In this document: positions 44,559 through 53,390 of the stretch, in pieces | Position numbering within the stretch: position 1 is the first letter of the stretch | Layout: every line of letters starts with the position of its first letter | Assembly: GCA_021414025.1 (NCBI GenBank) | Contig: JAIOPG010000004.1 | Coordinates: 124,001 to 188,000 of the forward strand | Direction: 5' to 3' | DNA: 64,000 nt | DNA from: Planctomycetota bacterium | GTDB lineage: Bacteria > Planctomycetota > Phycisphaerae > Phycisphaerales > SM1A02 | Notes under the pieces: generated by a model | Database searches by the model: none | What the model was told of the DNA's origin: nothing | Seen by the model: the letters and a program-made list of their open reading frames with translations, nothing else | Translations under genes and position numbers: made by a program

Positions 44559-46148
44559 ATGTCGTTTGAAAAGCACGCGCGCACGGTCTCGCTGCTGACG
44601 CTGGTCAGCCGCGCGTCGGGGCTGGTGCGGGACGCGGCCCAGAGCCGCGTCTTCGGCGCGGGTCCGGTGATGGACGCCTTCGCCTTCGCGTTCATGCTGC
44701 CCAACCTCTTCCGTCGCCTCTTCGGCGAGGGCGCGCTGAGCGCCTCATTCACTCCGGTCTATGCCAAGCTCGACCACGCCGACCCGGCGCGGGCGCGGCT
44801 CTTCGCCTCGGTCACGATCACGCTGCTGGCGGTGGTTCTCGCCGCGCTCACCGCGGCCGGGGAACTGGTGCTGCTCTCGCTGCCGGCCGAGGATGCGAAC
44901 CAGCGGCTCGCCTTCCAGCTGATGGCGACCATGCTTCCCTACATGCCGCTGGTCTGCGTGGTGGCTTTCATCGGAAGCGTGCTCAACGTGCACGGCAAGT
45001 TCGGGGCCGCCGCCGCCAGCCCCATTCTTCTGAACGCGGCCATCGTCGCCGCGTCGGCGGGCGTCTCCTATGTGCACGGAGGCATGGAGCGGGCGGCGCA
45101 CATTCAGATCGTCGCCTGGAGCGTCGTCGGCGCGGGCGTTCTGCAGCTGCTGTGGATGGCATGGAGCCTGCGCGGCCGCGGCATCGGCCTCTCTCTGCAA
45201 TGGCGGGACAGCCGCGATTCGCTGCGCACCATGCTCACCACCATGCTGCCGATGATGGTGGGGCTGGGCGTCTTTCAGCTCAACACCTTCGTCGACGGTC
45301 TGATCGCCAGCTATCCGACCGTGATCGGCCCCACGATTTTCGGCTTCGACTTTCCCCTTGACACGGGCTCCAACGCGGCGCTCAATTACGCGCAGCGCCT
45401 CTACGAATTTCCGCTGGGAGTCTTCGGCATCGCCATCGCCACGGCCATCTTTCCCACGCTGGCGCGGCAGGCCTCCGATCCGGCGCTCTTCGCGCACACG
45501 CTGCGCCGCGGGCTGCGGCTGGCGCTCTTCATCGGGCTCCCGGCCAGCGCCGGGCTGATCGTGGTGCGGCAGCAGCTGACGGCGGTGATCTTCCAGGGCG
45601 GCCGGTTCACACCCGAGGACACCGCCCGCGTGGCCACCATCCTGCTGGGCTACGCCCCCGCGGTCGCGGCCTTCAGCGTGATGCACACGATGACGCGGGC
45701 CTTCTACGCGCTGGGCGACTCGAAGACGCCGACCCGGATCTCCATCCAGATGGTGGGGCTGAACTTCGCCCTCAACTGCACGCTGATCTGGACGCCGCTC
45801 AATGTCGCGGGGCTGGCCTGGAGCACCACCATCTGCGCGTGGATCCAGGTGGTCATCCTGATCCACAAGCTCCGCCATCGCATCGGGGATGTCCTCGACG
45901 CCCACACGCGCCTCGCCGCGATCAAGATCGCCGCCGTGACGCTGGCCATGACGGCGGCCACCGGCGCCCTGGCCTTCGCGCTTCCGACGGGGACTTCGTG
46001 GATGCAATGGCTGGCGCAGCTCGGGGCGATCACCGTCGCGGGCATCGTTTGCGTCTTCGGCCTCTCTTCCTGGTGGCGCATGCCGGAATGGCGATGGGCT
46101 CTCGGACGCGCCGAGCAGGAGATTCAGGCGATCGACGGCGGCCCCTGA
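44559..46148 (+). CDS. murJ: Lipid II flippase MurJ (MviN)
   Basis: 529 residues, about 14 membrane helices as in MOP-superfamily MurJ. N-terminal signature TLVSRASGLVRDAAQSRVFGAG and PNLFRRLFGEGALSASFTPVYA, plus the central QLNTFVDGLIAS and helix 7-8 region YAQRLYEFPLGVFGIAIATAIFPTLARQASD are diagnostic. The presence of a lipid II flippase fits planctomycetes that make peptidoglycan. GAGG (44548-44551) precedes ATG 44559. A candidate intrinsic terminator lies 120 bases after the stop. Confidence 0.96.
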   Translation: MSFEKHARTVSLLTLVSRASGLVRDAAQSRVFGAGPVMDAFAFAFMLPNLFRRLFGEGALSASFTPVYAKLDHADPARARLFASVTITLLAVVLAALTAAGELVLLSLPAEDANQRLAFQLMATMLPYMPLVCVVAFIGSVLNVHGKFGAAAASPILLNAAIVAASAGVSYVHGGMERAAHIQIVAWSVVGAGVLQLLWMAWSLRGRGIGLSLQWRDSRDSLRTMLTTMLPMMVGLGVFQLNTFVDGLIASYPTVIGPTIFGFDFPLDTGSNAALNYAQRLYEFPLGVFGIAIATAIFPTLARQASDPALFAHTLRRGLRLALFIGLPASAGLIVVRQQLTAVIFQGGRFTPEDTARVATILLGYAPAVAAFSVMHTMTRAFYALGDSKTPTRISIQMVGLNFALNCTLIWTPLNVAGLAWSTTICAWIQVVILIHKLRHRIGDVLDAHTRLAAIKIAAVTLAMTAATGALAFALPTGTSWMQWLAQLGAITVAGIVCVFGLSSWWRMPEWRWALGRAEQEIQAIDGGP

Positions 46149-46222
46149 AAATGGCCGCAATCAGGCTGAAAAACGGCCCGTTTCCGTCACACGGCCCAAA
46201 ATCAAGCGCGTAATTGAAATCG

Positions 46223-46266
46223 GCACGCTCGTCCGGGGGAGATTCACATCTACACACCGAGCGTGC
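46223..46266 (+). repeat. Hairpin in the murJ 3' region
   Basis: GCACGCTCG (46223-46231) pairs perfectly with CGAGCGTGC (46258-46266); 26-base loop. It directly precedes the terminator hairpin. Confidence 0.55.
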
Positions 46267-46267
46267 T

Positions 46268-46301
46268 GGCTGCGCCCAAGGTGGGCGCAGCCTCATTTTT
46301 T
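46268..46301 (+). terminator. Intrinsic terminator downstream of murJ
   Basis: GGCTGCGCCC (46268-46277), loop AAGGT, GGGCGCAGCC (46283-46292), then TCATTTTTT. A perfect 10-bp GC stem followed by a T-run on the plus strand; the minus strand has no T-run, so mqnE is not served. Confidence 0.8.
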
Positions 46302-46324
46302 GACAGATCGATGGGCGACGCGGA

Positions 46325-47623
46325 TCAACTCGTGCCGGACAGAGACCACGTCGCGCCGTCGCGATCGACGCGTCGGTAGAGCGTGTCGCGCTCGACCGGC
46401 TCGCACCCCGCGTTGCGGATGGCGCGGACCAGATCGTGGACGGAGGTCTCCTGGTGGTTTCCTTCTCCGACCGCCTTGGTGATGTCGTACCACACCACGG
46501 TGCCGTCCAGGTCGTCGGCGCCCGCGCCCAGCATGAGCTCGGCCATCGGCAGCGTCTGCATGATCCAGAAGGCCTTCACGTGGGGGAAGTTGTCCAGCAT
46601 CAGCCGGGCGATTGCCAACGTGCGCAGATTCTCGATGCCGGTCGGCGCCGGCAGATGCTCCAGCTCGCTCTCGTTGGGGTAGAAGGGCAGGGGAATGATC
46701 GTCTGGAAATATCCGGTCGAAAGTCCCTCATGTCCGGCCATGGGCAGCCGCTGACGCGGATAGAACTCCTCCGGACCGGTCAGCACCACTTCGTCGGGAT
46801 GCTTCATGCGGATGCCCTGCGCCCGCGCCCACCCCCGCAGCGTGAAATCCTGCTGCGCCCGCAGCAGCCCCAGGTGATGAAGCCGTTCGGGACGGCGGTC
46901 GATGTGGCCGTAGAGCATGGTGGCGTTGGAGTTCAGTCCCAACTCGTGCGCGGCGCGGTGCACATCCAGCCAGTGGTCGCCGCGGATCTTTCCCTTGAAG
47001 GCCTCGTCGTGCACGCGGTCGTCGAAGACTTCGGCGCCGCCTCCGGGCAGCGAACCGAGCCCCGCATTCATCAAGTCGCGCAGCACCGCCTTGATGCCCT
47101 CGTAGTCCTCGCCGCCGCGCTTGGACACGCGCTGCAGGTGGACGATCTCCACTGCGGTGAAGGCCTTGATGTGGATCCCCGGCGCCGCGGCCTTCATGGC
47201 CCGCAGCACGTCCAGGTACCACTCGAAGGGCAGCCAGGGATGGAGACCGCCGACCATGTGGATCTCGGTGGCGCCGGCGGCCGCGGCTGCGGCCGTCTCC
47301 CCGGCAATGTCCTGGGCCGTCTTTTCATAGGCGCCCTCCTGGCCCTTCTTGCGGTGGAAGGCGCAGAACTTGCACGAGAGCGCGCAGACATTGGAGTAGT
47401 TGATGTGACGGTTGACGTTGTAGAAGGCGCGCTTCCCGTGCAGGCGCCGACGCACCAGGTCCGCCAGGGCCAGCACGCGGTGCAGGTCGCGCGTCTCGTA
47501 GAGGCGCAGGCCCTCCTCCTCGCTCAGGCGGATGCCGCCAAGCACCTTGGCCTCGATCGCGTCCAACGCGGCGTCATGCCCGGGCGGAAGCGTCGGAGCG
47601 AGCGTGGGATTCAACAGAGTCAT
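46325..47623 (-). CDS. mqnE: Aminofutalosine synthase MqnE (radical SAM)
   Basis: 432 residues. Radical SAM enzyme that makes aminofutalosine in the futalosine menaquinone pathway. Radical SAM cluster motif Cys80, Cys84, Cys87 in SNVCALSCKFCAFHRK; then HMVGGLHPWLPFEWYLDVLRAMK, HIKAFTAVEIVHL, and GLGSLPGGGAEVFDDRVH, all characteristic of MqnE rather than MqnC. The N-terminal 50 residues are longer than usual. No other mqn gene is in the window. It starts seven bases after the M16 gene stop, so it is the last gene of that unit. Confidence 0.92.
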   Translation of the reverse strand: MTLLNPTLAPTLPPGHDAALDAIEAKVLGGIRLSEEEGLRLYETRDLHRVLALADLVRRRLHGKRAFYNVNRHINYSNVCALSCKFCAFHRKKGQEGAYEKTAQDIAGETAAAAAAGATEIHMVGGLHPWLPFEWYLDVLRAMKAAAPGIHIKAFTAVEIVHLQRVSKRGGEDYEGIKAVLRDLMNAGLGSLPGGGAEVFDDRVHDEAFKGKIRGDHWLDVHRAAHELGLNSNATMLYGHIDRRPERLHHLGLLRAQQDFTLRGWARAQGIRMKHPDEVVLTGPEEFYPRQRLPMAGHEGLSTGYFQTIIPLPFYPNESELEHLPAPTGIENLRTLAIARLMLDNFPHVKAFWIMQTLPMAELMLGAGADDLDGTVVWYDITKAVGEGNHQETSVHDLVRAIRNAGCEPVERDTLYRRVDRDGATWSLSGTS

Positions 47624-47629
47624 CAGCGG

Positions 47630-49213
47630 CTATCGGGGCTGGGCCAGTCCCTCGCCGCCGGTCGACGGAGGCGTGGGGGCGACTTGATCCATCTTCACGA
47701 TGGGCTGCATCGTCATGGGATCGCGCAGCGGCAGGTGCGTCACCTTGCCGCCGAGCAGGTCGTCCATCTTGGCGCGGCCGGTGCTGTCGCCGGGGCCGAC
47801 GGTGCTCCAGTCGCCCACCACCAGCAGGACCATCTGGTTTGGATCCACGTACTTCTTGGCGACCCGCTGCAGGTCGGCGGGGGTGGTCGCCATCACCTTC
47901 TCGCGGAAGGTCTTCCAGTAGTCCTTGGGCCGGTTGGTCATTTCGTCGTTGACGAACACGCCGAGCATGGCGGGCTTGCTCTCGAAGGTGCGCGGGAAGG
48001 TCTCGATGAACTGCCGCTTGGCGGTCTCCAGCTCCTCGTCGGTCACGGGCTGGTTGCGGACCTTGTCCATCTCCTCCAGCACGATCTTGGCCGCCAGCGC
48101 CACGGTGGGGTTCTTGCTCTCATAGGCCGCTGCGAAGACGCCGGGGTAGTAGACCTTGGGCGAGAGTCGGCTGCCGGCCGAGTAGGCCAGCCCCTCGTTG
48201 CTGCGCACCTGCTGCATGATGCGGCTGGTGAATCCACCGCCGCCGAGGATGTCGTTAAGCATCAGGTAGGGGACGTAGTCGGGGTCGTCGCGCTTGATGG
48301 AGCGCATGCCGACGCGCACCTTGCCCTGCGGGATGTCCTTCTGCACGTGGTAGATCCCGGGCACGATCGTTGCGGTCGGCGCGGGCGGGTCGGGCATTTT
48401 CTCGCCGCGGGCCCAGCCGTCGAAGGCGGCGTTGAGCTTGGCCAGCATCTCCTGCGGCTCGAAGTCGCCGCTGACGGCGATGATCACATTGCCGGGATTG
48501 AAGATGCGGGTCTGGAACTCGCGCATCTTCTCCGGGGTGATCGATTTCAGGCTGACCTCGGTGGAGTCCAGCGACTCGAAGTGGTCGCTGCCGTACATCA
48601 GGCGGCTCCACTCGCGTCCCATGATCGACCCCGCGTCGTCGTTGCGCTGCTTCATCTGCTCCAGGGCCTGGCCGCGGTTGGTTTCGAGGCGCGCCGCGTC
48701 GAACCCCGGGTTGCGCAGCATGTCCATGAAGAGCTTCAGGCTCGCGTCGAAGTTCTTCGAAAGACAGTTCATGCCCGCGGAGCTGGTGACGTCGCCGCAA
48801 TTCGCGGAAGCCTGCGTGGCGAGGAAGTCCAGCGCCTCGTCGAACTCGGCCGGCTTCATGGTGGTGGTGCCGCCTTCGCGGATCATGCGCCCGGTCATGC
48901 CGGCCAGGCCGACCATGTCCTTGGGCTCGAGGTAGCTGCCGCCCTTGAAGGTCATCGACAGGTTGATGAGCGGGAACTCCTTGCTCACCGCCATGTAGAC
49001 CGGCGTCCCGTCCTTCAGCGTGGAGCGGAACTTGGCGGCTTCGGGCGGCTCGAAGGTCAGCGGGCCGTACTTGATCTCCTCGGGGCGCTTGGGAACGCCC
49101 GTTCCCTTTTGCGAATCAGCGGCGAAGAGGGGGAGGGCGACGGCTGCGAGCACGAGTGTTGCGATGGTGGTCTTCATGGTGTTGGTTCCGTTCTTCATTT
49201 TGAAACGAATCAT
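47630..49213 (-). CDS. M16-family peptidase homologue lacking the zinc motif
   Basis: 527 residues. Signal peptide around MKTTIATLVLAAVALPLFAADS. Two M16 half-domains are visible (ENLSMTFKGGSYLEPKDMVGLA...; VRVGMRSIKRDDPDYVPYLMLNDILGGGGFTSRIMQQVRSNEGLAYSAGS), but the HxxEH site is absent: the expected position reads GLAGMTGRMIREGGT. It is thus a probable non-catalytic partner of the active M16 protein upstream. ATG 49213 overlaps that stop (ATGA); Met 49177, directly at the signal peptide, is an alternative start. Confidence 0.88.
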   Translation of the reverse strand: MIRFKMKNGTNTMKTTIATLVLAAVALPLFAADSQKGTGVPKRPEEIKYGPLTFEPPEAAKFRSTLKDGTPVYMAVSKEFPLINLSMTFKGGSYLEPKDMVGLAGMTGRMIREGGTTTMKPAEFDEALDFLATQASANCGDVTSSAGMNCLSKNFDASLKLFMDMLRNPGFDAARLETNRGQALEQMKQRNDDAGSIMGREWSRLMYGSDHFESLDSTEVSLKSITPEKMREFQTRIFNPGNVIIAVSGDFEPQEMLAKLNAAFDGWARGEKMPDPPAPTATIVPGIYHVQKDIPQGKVRVGMRSIKRDDPDYVPYLMLNDILGGGGFTSRIMQQVRSNEGLAYSAGSRLSPKVYYPGVFAAAYESKNPTVALAAKIVLEEMDKVRNQPVTDEELETAKRQFIETFPRTFESKPAMLGVFVNDEMTNRPKDYWKTFREKVMATTPADLQRVAKKYVDPNQMVLLVVGDWSTVGPGDSTGRAKMDDLLGGKVTHLPLRDPMTMQPIVKMDQVAPTPPSTGGEGLAQPR

Positions 49214-51225
49214 TGTCCGCCGCTCTTTGGCGTTCCCGCCGCGGGAGTCTTGCTTTTCGCCGGAGGAGCGCCCTTGGTGGGCGGGGCCGCCGGTGGTGGA
49301 GTCTTGCCTGCCGCCGGAGCCGCGGGCGCGTCCTTGGCCGCGGCCGGCGCGCCGCCCGCTTCAAGCTGCGCGATCCGGTCGTTGATCTTCTTCTTCATGT
49401 AGTCGAACATGGGCTTCATCTGCGGCGGAACCTGGGCGCTCTGGGCTTCCATCGCCTCGAGCCCCTTGCGAAGATTCTCCGGATCCGTTTCCTGGGTCAG
49501 CTGGGAGGCCATCTGCTTGGCGCGGGCCCGCATCGGCGCGGGCAGCGAGGCCAGATCGGGATCGTCCCCGGCGGCGGCCGCTCCGGCCTTGCGCTTGTAG
49601 GTCGCCACGCTGCGGTTGCTCACGTCGAAGTAGGTCTTGGCCACGCGCTGGATGTCGGCCGCCGTCACCGCCTGCAGCTTCTTGGGAAGTTCATTGAGCT
49701 CGCGCCAGCCGACGGTGCTCTCCGCGAAACCCAGCTGCACCAGCAGTGAGAAATTGTTCTGAAGGCGGCGATAGCTGTTGGCCGCCACCCCGTTCTTCAC
49801 CTTTTGCAGCTCGAGGTCGGGCACCAGCTCGTCCTGCAGTTTCTTCAGCTCGTCGTACCAGGCCTGCTCAAGCTGCTCCGGAGTGGAGTCGCCCTTGGTC
49901 TCGGCGTCGAAGGAGAACGCGCCGGCGTACTTGCGGCCGTCGTAGTTGGCGCTGGCGCTGGAGGCGATGCTGCGGCCTTCGATCATGCCCTTGTAGAGGC
50001 GGCCGGTGCGGCCGTTGAGCACCTCGCTCATCATGTCGAGGGCGTAGCCATCCTTGTGGCCCAGCGGAACGGTGTGGTAGCGCACCTCGACTTCAGGCTG
50101 GAAGTCGCCTTCGGCGTTCATGCGCTGTTCGGCCATCTGCTTGGTCTCCAGCGTCACTACCGGCGGCGGCTGGATCTTGCCCGGCTCGAGCCGTCCGAAG
50201 TATTGCTCGATCTTGGCCTTGACCTCTTCGGGCTTGAAGTCGCCGACCACCACACCCACCAAATTGTTGGGGCGGTAGTAGGTGTTCCAGTATTCCATCG
50301 CGCCATCCATCGTGTAGCTGTTCAGATCACTGGTCCAGCCGATGACCGGCCAGAGGTAGTTGCTCGAGATCCAGAACATCGCCTCGAACTGCTCCTGGAA
50401 GCGCCCGGTCGGCGTGCTTTCGGTGCGCAGGCGGCGCTCCTCGTGCACCACGTCGCGCTCCGAGTAGAACTCGCGGAAGACGCTGTCCATCAGGCGGTCG
50501 CTCTCCATCCAGGCCCACAGCTCGAACTTGTTCGACGGGACGTTGATGAAGAAGAAGGTGATGTCGTAGCTGGTGAAGGCGTTCATGCCGCTGCCGCCGG
50601 CCTTGGTGTAGACCTGGTCGAACTCATCCTTGACGATGCTGGACTGGGCGGTCTGCTCGAGCTCGAGCTTGGCGATCTGCTTCTGGATCTCCTCCGTCTG
50701 CTTCTTGCCCTCGTCCGTCTTGGGCAGCGCGGCCAGATCCTTCTTCAGTTTGGAGATGGCGTCGGCGGAGGAGCGGCCCTGCTGCTGGTCCATCGACTTC
50801 TTCAGCTGGGCGCGAAGGTCCTTGAGCTCGGTCGTGTCATTGGAGGGGTTCCACGGATCGTCGATCTCCCCCTTGAAGAAGCGGGTGTACTGGGTGGTCC
50901 ACACCTGGTTGTTGATCTGGCCGCGCAGGGCCTTCTGCTGGGCGCGGTACTCGGCGTCCTTCTGCGGGTCGCGGGTGCCGATGGTGTTGGTTCCCTTGAA
51001 CATCATGTGTTCGAAGAAGTGGCTGATGCCGGTGATGCCCGGCCGTTCGTTGACCGAGCCGACCTTGGCCAGCCAGCCGGCGCTGATGACGTTGGGCTGG
51101 TCGGTCCGCGGCACCAGCAGGAACTTCATGCCGTTGGGAAGGGTGAATTCCTGCACGTCCACTTGCTGGGCCGAGGCAGTGGCGGCGACCACGAGAAGGG
51201 ACACGAGGGCGAGAAGTTGTCTCAT
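49210..51225 (-). CDS. Secreted M16 zinc peptidase (insulinase family)
   Basis: 671 residues. Signal peptide MRQLLALVSLLVVAATASAQ. Inverted zinc motif HFFEH at about 70-74 in GISHFFEHMMFKGT, with the third ligand Glu in ERDVVHEERRL. Between them lies a roughly 130-residue insertion with coiled-coil-like charged repeats (LKDLRAQLKKSMDQQQG; LKKDLAALPKTDEGKKQTEEIQKQIAKLEL), as in some planctomycete and Bacteroidetes M16 proteins. The C-terminus is an Ala/Pro/Lys-rich tail. AGGAG is six bases before ATG 51225. It overlaps the inactive M16 homologue (ATGA). Confidence 0.92.
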   Translation of the reverse strand: MRQLLALVSLLVVAATASAQQVDVQEFTLPNGMKFLLVPRTDQPNVISAGWLAKVGSVNERPGITGISHFFEHMMFKGTNTIGTRDPQKDAEYRAQQKALRGQINNQVWTTQYTRFFKGEIDDPWNPSNDTTELKDLRAQLKKSMDQQQGRSSADAISKLKKDLAALPKTDEGKKQTEEIQKQIAKLELEQTAQSSIVKDEFDQVYTKAGGSGMNAFTSYDITFFFINVPSNKFELWAWMESDRLMDSVFREFYSERDVVHEERRLRTESTPTGRFQEQFEAMFWISSNYLWPVIGWTSDLNSYTMDGAMEYWNTYYRPNNLVGVVVGDFKPEEVKAKIEQYFGRLEPGKIQPPPVVTLETKQMAEQRMNAEGDFQPEVEVRYHTVPLGHKDGYALDMMSEVLNGRTGRLYKGMIEGRSIASSASANYDGRKYAGAFSFDAETKGDSTPEQLEQAWYDELKKLQDELVPDLELQKVKNGVAANSYRRLQNNFSLLVQLGFAESTVGWRELNELPKKLQAVTAADIQRVAKTYFDVSNRSVATYKRKAGAAAAGDDPDLASLPAPMRARAKQMASQLTQETDPENLRKGLEAMEAQSAQVPPQMKPMFDYMKKKINDRIAQLEAGGAPAAAKDAPAAPAAGKTPPPAAPPTKGAPPAKSKTPAAGTPKSGGQ

Positions 51226-51344
51226 TGGGAGCTCCTGAGCGATGCGATGTTGGGGACGGACCGAGCAAAGCCGCCAAAGGCGGCGGGTCGCGGATGATAT
51301 ACGGACTTTCGCTTGTTCAATTCTTGATTTTGACCAAAATATTC

Positions 51345-51373
51345 TTGGACTCCCGCGGATAACGGGATACTCT
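51345..51373 (+). promoter_or_regulatory. Candidate promoter TTGGAC-17-TACTCT before ATG 51380
   Basis: -35-like TTGGAC (51345-51350), 17-base spacer, TACTCT (51368-51373), six bases before ATG 51380. Confidence 0.5.
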
Positions 51374-51379
51374 TGCCCC

Positions 51380-53227
51380 ATGCTCAAGACCCGCATGTTT
51401 GTGGTTCTGTTGGCTGTTCTCGGCTGGGCCGCCACCGCGTCCGCGCAGCTGCGGGTGTTCCACTTCAACATCGCCGGCTACCACGGGGATGACACCGCGA
51501 TGAGGGGTGTTCTTGCGGCCGCTCAGGCCGACGACAAGATGGGATGGGCGCAGCCCGTCGATGTCTTCGTCTTCAATGAGTGCATCTTGTCGGCCAAGCC
51601 CCAGATCCAGGCGGCGATCAACGCCACAGCTCCGGTCGGCGTGACCTACGCGCTGGGCACCTACACCTCCGCCAGCGGCGAGGATTCCGCATCCGGCGCA
51701 CAGTGCATGTTCTACCGCTCCGACAAATTGACCGAGGTCGTCAGCGGGCATTTGGACATTTCCACGGGAGCAAGCCGCTACGCCGACCGCTGGCTGCTGC
51801 AGCTCAACGGGTACACCTCGCCGCTCTCCAAGTTTTATCTCTACGGCGCCCACCTGAAGGCGAGCACCGGCAGTTCAAACGCCGCCATCCGTCAAACCGG
51901 CATGCTGGCCATGCGCAACAACGCGGACGCGCTGGGTGCCGGCATCCCGTCCATCTTCACCGGCGACTTCAATTTCTACAACAACTCCGAGGCGGGATAC
52001 GCCACGCTGATCGCCGCCGGAAACGCCCAGGGCATTGATCCCTTGGGCAATGGAAACTGGACCGGCGCCGCAAACTCTTGGAAGCAGACGCAGGCGCCGC
52101 TCATCAACGGCTACAACAACATGGTCGGCGGGGGACTGAACGATCGATTCGACTTCATCGTGCCCAGCCTCGGGGCCGCCGACGGACACGGCATCTCCGG
52201 ACTCGCGTCCACCATCCGTGCCTTCGGCAACGATGGCAACCACTACAACATCGACATCAACTCCGGCAACAACACCTACTATCCCGCGGACATCGCCCGC
52301 TCCAACGCTCTGGCCGACGACCTGGGCATGGCCAGCGACCACATTCCGCAGCTCATGGAGTTCCAGGTTCCGGCCAAGATGTCCGCCTCGCTGATCGGCG
52401 TTCCCACGAAGGTCATCAAGAACGCCGTTTCCTCGATCGAGGTGAAGGTTCAGAACACCGCGCCCTATTACAACTCCATCGGAGTCGATCCGCTGGCTTT
52501 CGCCGTGGCCTGCACCGGAAGCGTGTCGGGCGCCTCCAGCGGAACCGCGCCGCTTTCCCCGGGTTCGATCAGCAAGTTCGTCACGCTCAACACCGCTGCC
52601 GTCGGCACCGTGACCGGCACCGTGAATGTCACCAGCAGCAACGAGGCGGTCGAATCGCCCGCCATCGCGCTGCCGGTCTCCTCCCAGGTGGTCCGCTCGA
52701 GCAATCCGACCCTCGACCTCTCCACGGATGTCGACAGCGTCACTCTGATCATGGACGTGGAGACCGACACCGGATCCGCAGCGGTCGACGCCTCCGTGAA
52801 GAACTACCTCTACGACACCAACCAGGCCAAGCTCGACATCGACAGCGTCTCCTTCGCCGGCGACCTCGCCAGCCGGCTCTCCATGTCCAGCGGCCTCGGT
52901 GCCGGCCTGACCAGCGGCGTCCGCACGCTGCACTTCCTCTTCGACACCGCCGGCGTCACGCCCGGCACCTACGCCGCGGTCGCGACGGTGGTGACCAGCG
53001 ACGAGAACATTCTTGGCGCCGCCTCGCGGAACATCACCGTCAACTTCGACATCGCCGTGGGCAGCGGTGTCTTCGGCGACATCAACGGCGACGGCTATGT
53101 CGACGGCGGCGATCTGGGTCTGATGCTGCTGGACTTCGGCCCGTGCCCTGGTTGCGCGACGGATCTTGACGGCGACGGCGTGGTGGATTCCGGCGATGTC
53201 GGTCTGCTGCTCCTGTCCTTCTCCTGA
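51380..53227 (+). CDS. Secreted endonuclease/exonuclease/phosphatase-family protein with GC-type dockerin
   Basis: 615 residues. Signal peptide MLKTRMFVVLLAVLGWAATASAQ. Residues about 24-330 follow the EEP fold: VFHFNIAG, FNECIL (catalytic Glu), LYGAHLKAS, TGDFNFYNN (Asp/Asn), NDRFDFIV, and ASDHIPQ (Asp-His). The middle (340-555) has two or three Ig-like beta domains. The C-terminus has paired Asp-rich repeats DINGDGYVDGGDLGLMLLDFG and DLDGDGVVDSGDVGLLLLSF joined by a PCPGC linker, the GC-type dockerin. Probably an extracellular nuclease or phosphodiesterase held by a calcium-binding module; no cohesin is in the window. Confidence 0.9.
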   Translation: MLKTRMFVVLLAVLGWAATASAQLRVFHFNIAGYHGDDTAMRGVLAAAQADDKMGWAQPVDVFVFNECILSAKPQIQAAINATAPVGVTYALGTYTSASGEDSASGAQCMFYRSDKLTEVVSGHLDISTGASRYADRWLLQLNGYTSPLSKFYLYGAHLKASTGSSNAAIRQTGMLAMRNNADALGAGIPSIFTGDFNFYNNSEAGYATLIAAGNAQGIDPLGNGNWTGAANSWKQTQAPLINGYNNMVGGGLNDRFDFIVPSLGAADGHGISGLASTIRAFGNDGNHYNIDINSGNNTYYPADIARSNALADDLGMASDHIPQLMEFQVPAKMSASLIGVPTKVIKNAVSSIEVKVQNTAPYYNSIGVDPLAFAVACTGSVSGASSGTAPLSPGSISKFVTLNTAAVGTVTGTVNVTSSNEAVESPAIALPVSSQVVRSSNPTLDLSTDVDSVTLIMDVETDTGSAAVDASVKNYLYDTNQAKLDIDSVSFAGDLASRLSMSSGLGAGLTSGVRTLHFLFDTAGVTPGTYAAVATVVTSDENILGAASRNITVNFDIAVGSGVFGDINGDGYVDGGDLGLMLLDFGPCPGCATDLDGDGVVDSGDVGLLLLSFS

Positions 53228-53247
53228 TCGGATCCCGGCGGCGCTCG

Positions 53248-53267
53248 GGTTCAGCGTCCGCTGAACC
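53248..53267. repeat. 8-bp hairpin after the nuclease gene
   Basis: GGTTCAGC, loop GTCC, GCTGAACC, followed by an A/T-rich tail AAATTCAAATCAAATTC rather than a T-run. A 3' structure of unclear role. Confidence 0.45.
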
Positions 53268-53390
53268 AAATTCAAATCAAATTCAAAAGGGTTCTTGGCG
53301 CAACCTTGACCACGGCGTTTCTTTCGCCGCGCACACTCCTTGGCGTCCGCTCAATCGGGCGTGATTCCATCTTTCCCCCAAGGAACCCCC

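Noticed and set aside
46436-49402. 988-codon plus-strand frame
   Set aside because: Antisense to mqnE and the inactive M16 gene, both with clear domain motifs; His/Val/Gly-rich translation without domain.
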